Positions 1 to 4,569 of a stretch of DNA of 6,407 nucleotides are shown here, piece after piece; the stretch's first letter is position 1; every line of letters starts with the position of its first letter. Source of the DNA: an uncultured Caulobacteraceae bacterium (GTDB lineage Bacteria; Pseudomonadota; Alphaproteobacteria; Caulobacterales; Caulobacteraceae); the NCBI GenBank assembly GCA_937952995.1, contig CALFYB010000268.1, forward strand, positions 1 to 6,407, read 5' to 3'. Below the pieces are notes generated by a model. That model had not been told where the DNA came from. It worked only from the letters and a program-made list of their open reading frames with translations, and ran no database searches. The position numbers were made by a program, and so were the translations under genes.

Positions 1-171
1 GTCGCTGCGAAACCCTACAGGACTGCGGCGCAGTTGAAAACCACCGCTGGTCATGAGGGGTGACAAACGCGCTTGCGGCTTGCCTTCGGACAGCGCCACC
101 GTTTCTTCGCGGAAACGTGCGAAGCCGTCGGTGTCGGTGAAGAGGATGACTTTGTTGAAAATTGGGTTCAT
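1..171 (-). CDS. Cupin-like protein, N-terminal part (cut by window edge)
   Basis: Reading the minus strand from the ATG at 171-169 gives 57 codons without a stop, open at the window edge. The peptide starts MNPIFNKVILFTDTDG and continues through a GFARFREE and a SPVGFRSD stretch. I recognise this wording from small cupin-type proteins of Burkholderiales; the metal-binding cupin histidines would lie beyond the edge, so the fold is not directly seen. No strong Shine-Dalgarno precedes the ATG. It is divergent from the SDR gene at 286, with 114 bases between the starts, so the two may share a control region. No function beyond a cupin-like family is claimed. It is too short and too near the edge for usual ORF cut-offs, and a plus-strand frame over the same bases has no family features. 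Confidence 0.55.
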   Translation of the reverse strand, partial: MNPIFNKVILFTDTDGFARFREETVALSEGKPQARLSPLMTSGGFQLRRSPVGFRSD

Positions 172-232
172 AGGCCGCTACTTTAGCGCGCTGCCAGCAA
201 CGCGTGTCTTTCGCGCACGAGACAATGAAGGC

Positions 233-260
233 TTGAATTGGCCGCCAGCTTGTTCACAAT
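233..260 (+). promoter_or_regulatory. Possible promoter for the SDR gene
   Basis: TTGAAT at 233-238 and CACAAT at 255-260 are separated by 16 bases, a weak match to a sigma-70 type promoter. It would start transcription near 267, about 20 bases before the SDR start codon. An imperfect dyad CTTG-N8-CAAG (249-264) overlaps the -10 element and could be an operator. This is pattern matching only. I saw no equally good promoter for the divergent cupin-like gene. Confidence 0.25.
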
Positions 261-273
261 CAAGGCATTACAC

Positions 274-278
274 AGGAG
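274..278 (+). promoter_or_regulatory. Ribosome binding site deciding the SDR start
   Basis: AGGAG lies 7 bases before the ATG at 286. This supports 286 over the in-frame ATG at 238, which would add 16 residues (MAASLFTIKA...) that do not resemble the SDR family. From 286 the protein begins MSKVAIVTGASSGIG, exactly where the Rossmann fold should start. Confidence 0.75.
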
Positions 279-285
279 CATCCCC

Positions 286-984
286 ATGAGCAAAGTAGCA
301 ATCGTCACAGGCGCCAGTTCTGGCATTGGCAAGGCGTGCGCGTTGGCTTTGTTGGCTGAGGGCTGGCAGGTGGTGTTGGTGGGGCGTCGCGCGGATGCGC
401 TGCAAGCCACCGTGCAAGCGGCGGGCGCGCACGCAGGCAATGCGCTGGCCGTTCCTTGCGATGTGAGCCACGAGGACGATGTGGCCAAGTTGTTTGAGCA
501 GGTGCGCGTCAACTACGGCCGCTTGGATTTGCTGTTCAACAACGCAGGCATCTTCTTGCCCGCCACCATGCCCGGCGATTTGTCAGGCGCCGACTGGCGT
601 CGTTCGGTGGATGTGAATTTCAATGGCGCGTTTTATTGCCTCTCGCACGCGTTCAAGTTGATGAAAGATCAGAGCCCACAGGGCGGTCGCATCATCAACA
701 ACGGGTCGATTTCTGCACACGCACCGCGCCCCGGTTCAATTGCCTACACGGCCACCAAGCACGCCATCACGGGCATGACCAAAGCCGCGTCGTTGGATGG
801 CCGCGCGTTTGACATTGCGGTGGGCCAGATTGACATTGGCAACGTGGCCAGCGACATGACCGAGAAGTTTGCTGCTGGCGCGTTGCAGGCCGACGGCACT
901 GTGAAGCCCGAAGCCCGCATGGACATGCAAGGCGTGGTCGATAGCTTCATGGCCATGGCGCGTTTGCCGCTGAGCGCCAATGTG
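286..984 (+). other. Short-chain dehydrogenase/reductase (SDR), nearly complete, 3' end replaced
   Basis: This part encodes a classical NAD(P)-dependent oxidoreductase with a Rossmann fold, likely cytoplasmic; the substrate cannot be told. Numbered from the ATG at 286, the cofactor-binding TGASSGIG is at residues 8-15 and NNAG at 85-88. The catalytic set appears complete: Asn111 (in VDVNFNG), Ser141 (in NNGSIS), Tyr154 and Lys158 (YTATK). An Arg pair after the second strand (LVGRR) instead of an Asp suggests preference for NADP(H); that is inference. SDR similarity runs to about residue 233 (PLSANV). Family members usually run about 250 residues, so only roughly the last 15-20 and the native stop are missing. 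Beyond it the frame enters an unrelated outer-membrane receptor sequence. The wording resembles Comamonadaceae SDRs, unlike the alphaproteobacterial genes downstream. Confidence 0.85.
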
Positions 985-1983
985 CGTTCGCGCTTCACCG
1001 GATTTTACGGAAGCTATGACGGCAACGTTAACAATCTGACCACAGGCAACAAGGTCAATGGCTATGAACATTACAGTGTTCGCGGCGCGATTGAGGCCGA
1101 CGTTAGCGAAAAGATCATGCTGACGCTGCGCGCCGATTACCGCAAAGCCAATGATGATTGCTGTGCCGAAATTATTGGCAACACGCCAACGAACGCGGCT
1201 GCGCTGGCGCTGGCTGGAACCGGTTTCGATGCTTCGGATTCACGCAACATTCGGCAGAACCTTGTCACCACGACTAAGGAAGAAAGCTGGGGCATTGCCC
1301 TGCAAGCAGATATCGAATTGGGTGAACATAGCTTGACGTCGATCACCAGCTATCGTGGTTGGGATAATACCGAAATCCGCGATGGTGACTGGCTCGACAA
1401 GGCCTATGTCGGCTTTGCCCAGCTGCATGGCTTAAAGATCGGCACCATCGCTGACCTGATCGCCTATCGCCGCCGCACTGAGCGCAATGTTGAGCGGGTG
1501 GTCGAGGCACCGTTCGAGAGCATCTATGGCGGCGCGTTCCGCATGATGGTCTATCGCAACATCATCGATCGCAGCGAGCATATGGTCCTCGTCAAGGGCC
1601 GCATTGATGCCGATACGCCGACCCTCGTGCGCATGCATCAGGTTGATTTTGCAGCCGATATGCTGGGCCATAGCCAAGCGCGCCGTGACTACATCCCTCA
1701 AGCCCTGCAGGCCTTGGCCGACTTTGATGGGGCCGGTGTCGCGGTCTTTATTCGCGATCCCAATCCGGCTTGGTTGTCCGAGCGCTACGGCGACCGGGAT
1801 GTGCAGATGGCCAAGTCGCACGCCCTTCGCGACTATGGCGTGGGCGCGCAAATCTTGCTCGATTTGGGGGTTCGCGAGATGATCCTCCTGACCTCTAGCC
1901 AAGCCAAGCCTGCCGCCCTCGAGGGCTATGGTTTGAAAATTTCAGGGCGCCAGCCCATCGGCGACGGACAGGTCAAGGAATAG
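286..1983 (+). CDS. Chimeric 565-residue reading frame: SDR + TonB-receptor piece + RibX domain
   Basis: This is one open frame from the ATG at 286 to the TAG at 1981-1983, but its parts come from three unrelated families. Residues 1 to ~233 are a short-chain dehydrogenase lacking its last residues. Residues ~234 to ~382 are an internal piece of a TonB-dependent outer-membrane receptor. Residues ~377 to 565 are the last part of a RibB domain followed by a RibX domain. A cytoplasmic oxidoreductase fused to outer-membrane beta-barrel strands and then to a riboflavin enzyme makes no structural or cellular sense, and no signal peptide is present. Both joins keep frame, which is expected if each occurred within a short coding stretch shared by the two parents. 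I therefore read this as an assembly or recombination chimera and annotate the parts separately. A gene caller would report it as a single protein. Confidence 0.8.
   Translation: MSKVAIVTGASSGIGKACALALLAEGWQVVLVGRRADALQATVQAAGAHAGNALAVPCDVSHEDDVAKLFEQVRVNYGRLDLLFNNAGIFLPATMPGDLSGADWRRSVDVNFNGAFYCLSHAFKLMKDQSPQGGRIINNGSISAHAPRPGSIAYTATKHAITGMTKAASLDGRAFDIAVGQIDIGNVASDMTEKFAAGALQADGTVKPEARMDMQGVVDSFMAMARLPLSANVRSRFTGFYGSYDGNVNNLTTGNKVNGYEHYSVRGAIEADVSEKIMLTLRADYRKANDDCCAEIIGNTPTNAAALALAGTGFDASDSRNIRQNLVTTTKEESWGIALQADIELGEHSLTSITSYRGWDNTEIRDGDWLDKAYVGFAQLHGLKIGTIADLIAYRRRTERNVERVVEAPFESIYGGAFRMMVYRNIIDRSEHMVLVKGRIDADTPTLVRMHQVDFAADMLGHSQARRDYIPQALQALADFDGAGVAVFIRDPNPAWLSERYGDRDVQMAKSHALRDYGVGAQILLDLGVREMILLTSSQAKPAALEGYGLKISGRQPIGDGQVKE
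985..1431 (+). pseudogene. Internal fragment of a TonB-dependent outer-membrane receptor
   Basis: About 149 codons resemble the early beta-barrel region of TonB-dependent receptors of Sphingomonadales and Caulobacterales. Recognisable pieces are FTGFYGSYDGNVNNL, YEHYSVRGAIEADVSEK, ADYRKANDDCCAE, TKEESWGIALQADIELG and LTSITSYRGWDNTEIRDGDW. These alternate polar and hydrophobic residues and are rich in aromatics, as expected for barrel strands. Such receptors are normally around 700-1000 residues; the signal peptide, TonB box, plug domain, most of the barrel and the C-terminal aromatic end are all absent. There is no start or stop codon of its own. Its base composition is lower in G+C than the flanks: I count about 53% for 1021-1380. 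It cannot work as a receptor as it stands. Its exact ends are uncertain by some 20 bases each, because the joins fall in similar stretches. Confidence 0.7.
1414..1983 (+). pseudogene. ribBX: RibBX, C-terminal part (end of RibB plus degenerate GTP cyclohydrolase II-like RibX domain)
   Basis: The stretch FAQLHGLKIGTIADLIAYRRR is typical of the end of 3,4-dihydroxy-2-butanone-4-phosphate synthase (RibB). It is followed by about 160 residues laid out like GTP cyclohydrolase II (RibA). The RibA-like part lacks the residues of a working enzyme. Active RibA has three zinc-binding cysteines in a motif like HSECLTGD...RCDCG; here the aligned stretch reads MHQVDFAADMLGHS, and there is no cysteine anywhere from 1432 to 1980. 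The usual EGRGIGL-like substrate loop is replaced by RDPNPAWLSER. The end, LRDYGVGAQILLDLGV then GYGLKISGRQPI, is typical of the alphaproteobacterial variant called RibBX, whose second domain is not thought to act on GTP. Nearly all of the RibB domain is missing here, probably because of the join near 1414-1431. It ends 6 bases before ribH, as expected for a riboflavin operon. Confidence 0.75.
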
Positions 1984-1989
1984 GCTATC

Positions 1990-2454
1990 GTGGATAACAC
2001 CATTCGTATTTTGATCGTCGAGGCGCGCTACTATAGCGACCTAGCCGACGAGCAACTCAAGGGTGCCAAGGCTGTCCTCACGGCAGCAGGTGCTGAATTT
2101 GACGTTGTAACCGTTCCTGGCGCTCTCGAAATTCCGGCCGCCATTGCCTTGGCCGAAGAGAGCGGACACAGCCCTGCTGGTCTGCATTACGATGGCTATG
2201 TCGCCCTCGGCTGCATCATCCGGGGCGAGACCTACCATTTTGAGATCGTGTCCAATGAGTCTGCCCGCGGCCTGATGGACTTGGCGATTAGCCGCAATCT
2301 GGCCATCGGCAACGGCATCTTGACGACCGAAGACGAGGATCAAGCTTGGAGCCGCGCTCGGGTCAGCGAAGGCGATAAGGGCGGCGGCGCGGCGACAGCG
2401 GCCGTGGAGCTGGTTCTCCTGCGCCGCAAGCTGCGTTCTGGTGGCGGTCGATGA
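1990..2454 (+). CDS. ribH: 6,7-dimethyl-8-ribityllumazine synthase
   Basis: This cytoplasmic enzyme condenses 5-amino-6-ribitylamino-uracil with 3,4-dihydroxy-2-butanone 4-phosphate to lumazine, the penultimate step to riboflavin. The 154-residue length is normal for the family. Visible motifs are ILIVEARYYSDLAD (5-20), VPGALEIPAA (42-51), GCIIRGETYHFEIVSNESARG (74-94) with the probable catalytic His83, and GNGILTTEDEDQAWSRA (107-123) with Arg122 as the likely phosphate contact. A GGG loop and a basic tail follow. The start is GTG at 1990, supported by AAGGA at 1975-1979 within the end of the upstream gene, 10 bases away, and by family N-termini beginning just before IRILIVEA. It follows the RibX frame by 6 bases and its TGA overlaps the nusB ATG (ATGA at 2451-2454), so translation of the two is probably coupled. 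The gene looks intact. Confidence 0.95.
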   Translation: MDNTIRILIVEARYYSDLADEQLKGAKAVLTAAGAEFDVVTVPGALEIPAAIALAEESGHSPAGLHYDGYVALGCIIRGETYHFEIVSNESARGLMDLAISRNLAIGNGILTTEDEDQAWSRARVSEGDKGGGAATAAVELVLLRRKLRSGGGR

Positions 2455-2906
2455 GCGGCGCGGGCAAGGCCCATCAATCCCGTTCAGTGGCGCGTCTTGC
2501 CGCCATCCAAGCCCTCTATCAGATGGAAGTGTCTGGCGCTGGCGCTGAGACCGTCGTGCGCGAATTTATCGACCATCGGTTCGGTTCCGAAATCGAAGGC
2601 GAACCCTTGGCCGAAGCCGACGAAGCCTTTTTTGGCGATCTTGTGCGCGGTGTCGTGATTGGACAGGCCAAGATCGACCAACTGATCGCCAAGCGTCTAG
2701 CGACCGGCTGGCGATTGGATCGACTAGATGCCACCGTCCGCTCGATTTTGCGGGCAGGGGCTTATGAGTTGAGCACTTTGCAAGACATCCCGACCGAGAT
2801 CGTGATTGATGAATATGTCGAGATCGCCAAGTCCTTCTTCGAGGGGGTTGAGCCCGGCTTCGTCAATGGCGCGCTAGACGCCATCGCGCGCGACGAGCGC
2901 GGCTGA
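2451..2906 (+). CDS. nusB: Transcription antitermination factor NusB
   Basis: NusB is an all-helical RNA-binding protein that, with NusE (ribosomal protein S10), binds boxA in rRNA leader transcripts and supports antitermination. The 151-residue protein has the family's landmarks in order: RSVARLAAIQALYQMEV (11-27), the GDLVRGVV helix (62-69), the WRLDRLDATVRSILRAGAYEL region (87-107), IPTEIVIDEYVEIAKSFF (113-130) and the closing EPGFVNGALDAIAR (134-147). The ATG overlaps the ribH stop by four bases. No strong Shine-Dalgarno is present, only GGTGGCGG, which fits translational coupling. The short Ser/Gly-rich start MSGAGKAHQS is normal for alphaproteobacterial NusB. Presence between ribH and thiL is a common arrangement. 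The gene looks intact. Confidence 0.95.
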   Translation: MSGAGKAHQSRSVARLAAIQALYQMEVSGAGAETVVREFIDHRFGSEIEGEPLAEADEAFFGDLVRGVVIGQAKIDQLIAKRLATGWRLDRLDATVRSILRAGAYELSTLQDIPTEIVIDEYVEIAKSFFEGVEPGFVNGALDAIARDERG

Positions 2907-2908
2907 TT

Positions 2909-2912
2909 GGAG
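2909..2912 (+). promoter_or_regulatory. Ribosome binding site deciding the thiL start
   Basis: GGAG at 2909-2912 (within TTGGAG) sits 6 bases before GTG at 2919. The upstream in-frame TTG at 2907 is itself part of this site and has no good Shine-Dalgarno of its own. GTG at 2919 is therefore the better start. Confidence 0.65.
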
Positions 2913-2918
2913 CGATCG

Positions 2919-3902
2919 GTGTCGGACGAGTTTCAAGACATCGCCCGGCGCTTTCGTCCCCTAACCTTTGGTGCGCCAGAGGCCCTTGATCTGATGGACG
3001 ACGCGGCGGTTATTCCGTCGCGTCCCGGCTTTGATCTGGTCGTCACCAAGGACGCTTTGGTCGAGGGTGTTCATTTCCTAGCGGGGGAGCGACCTGACCG
3101 GGTTGCTCGAAAACTGTTGCGAACCAATCTGTCGGATTTGGCGGCAAAGGGGGCTGAGCCCTACGGCTGTTTCCTCGCCGTCAGTTGGCCACAGCACTAC
3201 GGCTCCGATGCGCGCGACCAGTTTGCTAAGGCGCTGGGAGAGGACCTGTCTCATTTCGGTTTGGCTCTGTTCGGGGGGGACACAACCTCGACGCCCGGAC
3301 CGCTTACGCTCAGCCTGACGGCTATGGGTTGGGTACCGCAGGGCCAGATGGTTCGACGCAAGGGCGCGCGAATCGGTGACGACTTGGTGGTCACCGGCAC
3401 CATAGGGGATGGCTATTTGGGGCTTTTGGCGGCGCAAGGGCGACTGCCGATGCTTAACGCACCGCAAAATCTTGCCTTGGAAGACCGATATCATCATCCC
3501 CTTCCGCGCCTTGGGCTTGGCCAAGCGCTTCGCACCCATGCGACCGCCTGCGCGGATGTTTCGGACGGTTTGGCAGCGGATGCGGGTCATATCGCCGCCG
3601 CCAGCACGGTTGGCCTTAGGATCGATTTGGAGGCGGTTCCTCTGTCTGAAGCAGCCTCGGCTTGGCTCGCCCTTCAGGATGATCCTGTGGCAGCGCACTT
3701 GGCCCTCGTAACGGGCGGCGATGATTATGAACTGGTCTGTACGGTCTCGCCTGAACAGCGAGAGGCCTTCACCTCGAACGCGGCTGCCCTTGGTATTGCT
3801 GTTACCCGGATTGGCACGGTCGTGTCAGAGCCCGGGGTGAGCCTGACTTGGCGCGGCGAGGTTCAGAATATTCGCACATTGGGCTATCAACACCGCGAAT
3901 AG
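2919..3902 (+). CDS. thiL: Thiamine-monophosphate kinase
   Basis: ThiL phosphorylates thiamine monophosphate with ATP to give the cofactor thiamine diphosphate, in the cytoplasm. From the GTG at 2919 it has 327 residues, the usual length; the TTG at 2907 would give 331. The motifs of this AIR-synthase-like fold are all present, numbered from 2919: metal-binding DDAA (27-30), TKDALVEGVHF (43-53), NLSDLAAKGAEP (70-81), GGDTTS (119-124), RIGDDLVVTGTIGDG (151-165), DVSDGLAADAGHIA (213-226) and GGDDYEL (266-272). The conserved acidic residues that hold Mg2+ and ATP appear intact. It starts 12 bases after the nusB stop and is probably in the same transcript. No thiamine riboswitch is visible ahead of it, consistent with expression from the upstream rib/nusB promoter. 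Confidence 0.95.
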   Translation: MSDEFQDIARRFRPLTFGAPEALDLMDDAAVIPSRPGFDLVVTKDALVEGVHFLAGERPDRVARKLLRTNLSDLAAKGAEPYGCFLAVSWPQHYGSDARDQFAKALGEDLSHFGLALFGGDTTSTPGPLTLSLTAMGWVPQGQMVRRKGARIGDDLVVTGTIGDGYLGLLAAQGRLPMLNAPQNLALEDRYHHPLPRLGLGQALRTHATACADVSDGLAADAGHIAAASTVGLRIDLEAVPLSEAASAWLALQDDPVAAHLALVTGGDDYELVCTVSPEQREAFTSNAAALGIAVTRIGTVVSEPGVSLTWRGEVQNIRTLGYQHRE

Positions 3903-3915
3903 CAATTGCTGGTTA

Positions 3916-3937
3916 AACCCGTTTTGTTAAAAGGGTT
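3916..3937 (+). promoter_or_regulatory. Small hairpin covering the ribosome binding site of the next gene
   Basis: AACCC (3916-3920) pairs with GGGTT (3933-3937). After a bulged G, TTTT (3922-3925) pairs with AAAA (3929-3932) around a three-base GTT loop. The AAGGG at 3931-3935, the likely Shine-Dalgarno for the ATG at 3940, lies in the right arm. It could damp translation of that gene. It does not look like a rho-independent terminator, since no run of T follows. The pairing is seen directly; the role is inferred and the stem is mostly A-T. Confidence 0.3.
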
Positions 3938-3939
3938 CC

Positions 3940-4371
3940 ATGCGAAAAATAGCCCCCGTTCTAGCTCTGATTGCTGCGTTCAGCGTGACCCCGGTCATGG
4001 CTGAGGAGGGGGCGGCGACAATTAAGATCGACCCGTCAATTCCTTTGGCACCGGTCGCGGTTCCGATCACTGTGGATGGGAAACTGGTCAACTACGTCTT
4101 CTTGTCGATCAAGATCATGCTGTCGCCCAAGGCGGACCTCTATCGGCTGGTCGGCCAAGAGCCCTATTATCGCGATGCTCTGGTTCGCGCTGGCCACCGT
4201 CAAAACCTAGGCGTGCCGGGTGACCCCAATCGGGTTGATGAGGCGTTGGTCAAGACGGTTCTGAAACGAGAGGCCGCAAGCTTCATGGATGCACGGATGA
4301 TCGCAAGTATCCAAATTGTGCGCCAAGACCCCAAAAAGCATCTACCGCGCACCGCTTCGGCTAAGCCCTAG
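3940..4371 (+). CDS. Small exported protein of unknown function
   Basis: I do not recognise a named family. The 143-residue protein starts with a clear signal peptide: basic MRK, a hydrophobic core (IAPVLALIAAFSVT) and a VMA site, with cleavage likely after Ala21, so the mature part is probably periplasmic. After an Ala/Glu start, residues 32-57 (PSIPLAPVAVPIT, DGKLVNYVFLSIKI) look like beta strands. These are followed by a helical part (YYRDALVRAGHR) and a further helix-strand unit ending in a Lys/Pro-rich tail. The general order, a strand pair followed by helices, loosely recalls the C-terminal domain of FliL-like proteins, but there is no membrane anchor and I would not name it so. The mature protein has no cysteine, so there is no lipobox. 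It starts 37 bases after thiL with AAGGG at 3931-3935, only four bases from the ATG, and is probably co-transcribed with thiL. Confidence 0.75.
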   Translation: MRKIAPVLALIAAFSVTPVMAEEGAATIKIDPSIPLAPVAVPITVDGKLVNYVFLSIKIMLSPKADLYRLVGQEPYYRDALVRAGHRQNLGVPGDPNRVDEALVKTVLKREAASFMDARMIASIQIVRQDPKKHLPRTASAKP

Positions 4372-4453
4372 GCATCAAAGCCAAAGACTTCGCGAGGCAA
4401 GTGGTTGCTTTGCCGTCCTATGTTTGGCAACGTCCATCCCGGTTAAAGGGAGC

Positions 4454-4463
4454 AGCTTAAGCT
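4454..4463. repeat. Perfect 10-base palindrome upstream of hppA
   Basis: AGCTTAAGCT reads the same on both strands. The surrounding bases can also pair as GGGAGC (4448-4453) with GCTCTC (4461-4466), with one G-U pair and a 7-base loop. It lies in the 198-base gap between the exported-protein gene and hppA. It may be an operator half, a weak transcript hairpin or chance; no T-run follows to make it a terminator. Confidence 0.3.
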
Positions 4464-4487
4464 CTCAATCGAGGAAACGGGCGTACA

Positions 4488-4502
4488 GGTCCTTTAAGGA
4501 CC
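4488..4502. repeat. 15-base palindrome GGTCCTT-T-AAGGACC upstream of hppA
   Basis: Seven-base arms (4488-4494 and 4496-4502) flank a single central base. As RNA this could form GGTCC/GGACC with a TTTAA loop. The following bases (CGGCTTTTGGGCGTTTTG) have short T runs but not a clean terminator tail. The position, 67 bases before the hppA start, suits a regulator site or the end of the upstream transcript. Neither can be decided from the sequence. Confidence 0.35.
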
Positions 4503-4517
4503 CGGCTTTTGGGCGTT

Positions 4518-4549
4518 TTGAAACGTTCCAATGGTCGATTGTGCATAAA
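4518..4549 (+). promoter_or_regulatory. Possible hppA promoter
   Basis: TTGAAA at 4518-4523 is a fair -35 element. The best -10 candidates are GTGCAT (4541, 17-base spacer) or CATAAA (4544, 20-base spacer), both poor. The 198-base gap before hppA, the longest between genes here, argues for a separate promoter somewhere in it. The exact position is a guess. Confidence 0.2.
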
Positions 4550-4550
4550 C

Positions 4551-4559
4551 AGGAAGGGG
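4551..4559 (+). promoter_or_regulatory. Ribosome binding site of hppA
   Basis: The purine run AGGAAGGGG ends 10 bases before the ATG at 4570 and supports that start, which gives the usual short N-terminal lead (MDSYIWWVIAAGLLAVLYG) into the first membrane helix. Confidence 0.6.
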
Positions 4560-4569
4560 CTTCTACAGC

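Larger units (their letters stand above)
4372..4569. other. Intergenic region between the exported-protein gene and hppA
   Basis: No credible gene is present. A frame running from 4316 across this region into hppA (110 codons) has no family resemblance and overlaps two real genes. The region holds the two palindromes, a weak promoter candidate and the hppA ribosome binding site, listed separately. A further weak pairing, GGCAA (4396-4400) with TTGCC (4410-4414), has no T-run and is not called a terminator. Confidence 0.6.

Noticed and set aside
238..285. Longer SDR start at the ATG at 238
   Set aside because: The added 16 residues do not fit SDR N-termini, and AGGAG at 274-278 is correctly spaced for the ATG at 286.
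53..289. 78-codon plus-strand frame at the left end
   Set aside because: No family resemblance. The opposite strand from 171 gives a more protein-like N-terminus, and the frame runs through the SDR ribosome binding site.
1432..1902. 156-codon minus-strand frame opposite the RibX domain
   Set aside because: No recognisable motifs; the plus strand carries a well-matched RibX sequence through the same bases.
286..1983. A genuine new multidomain enzyme (SDR + beta-barrel + riboflavin domain)
   Set aside because: Each part is cut at a non-domain boundary, the middle part belongs in the outer membrane, and the parts look to be from different bacterial groups. A chimera is far simpler.
1432..1983. 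Active GTP cyclohydrolase II (ribA)
   Set aside because: No zinc-binding cysteines and no standard substrate loop; the sequence fits RibX.
3078..3698. 206-codon minus-strand frame opposite thiL
   Set aside because: Arg/Gln-rich low-information peptide with no family features, fully inside an intact thiL.
4488..4520. Rho-independent terminator after the exported-protein gene
   Set aside because: The GGTCC/GGACC stem is short and is followed by a C/G-interrupted sequence, not a continuous T run.
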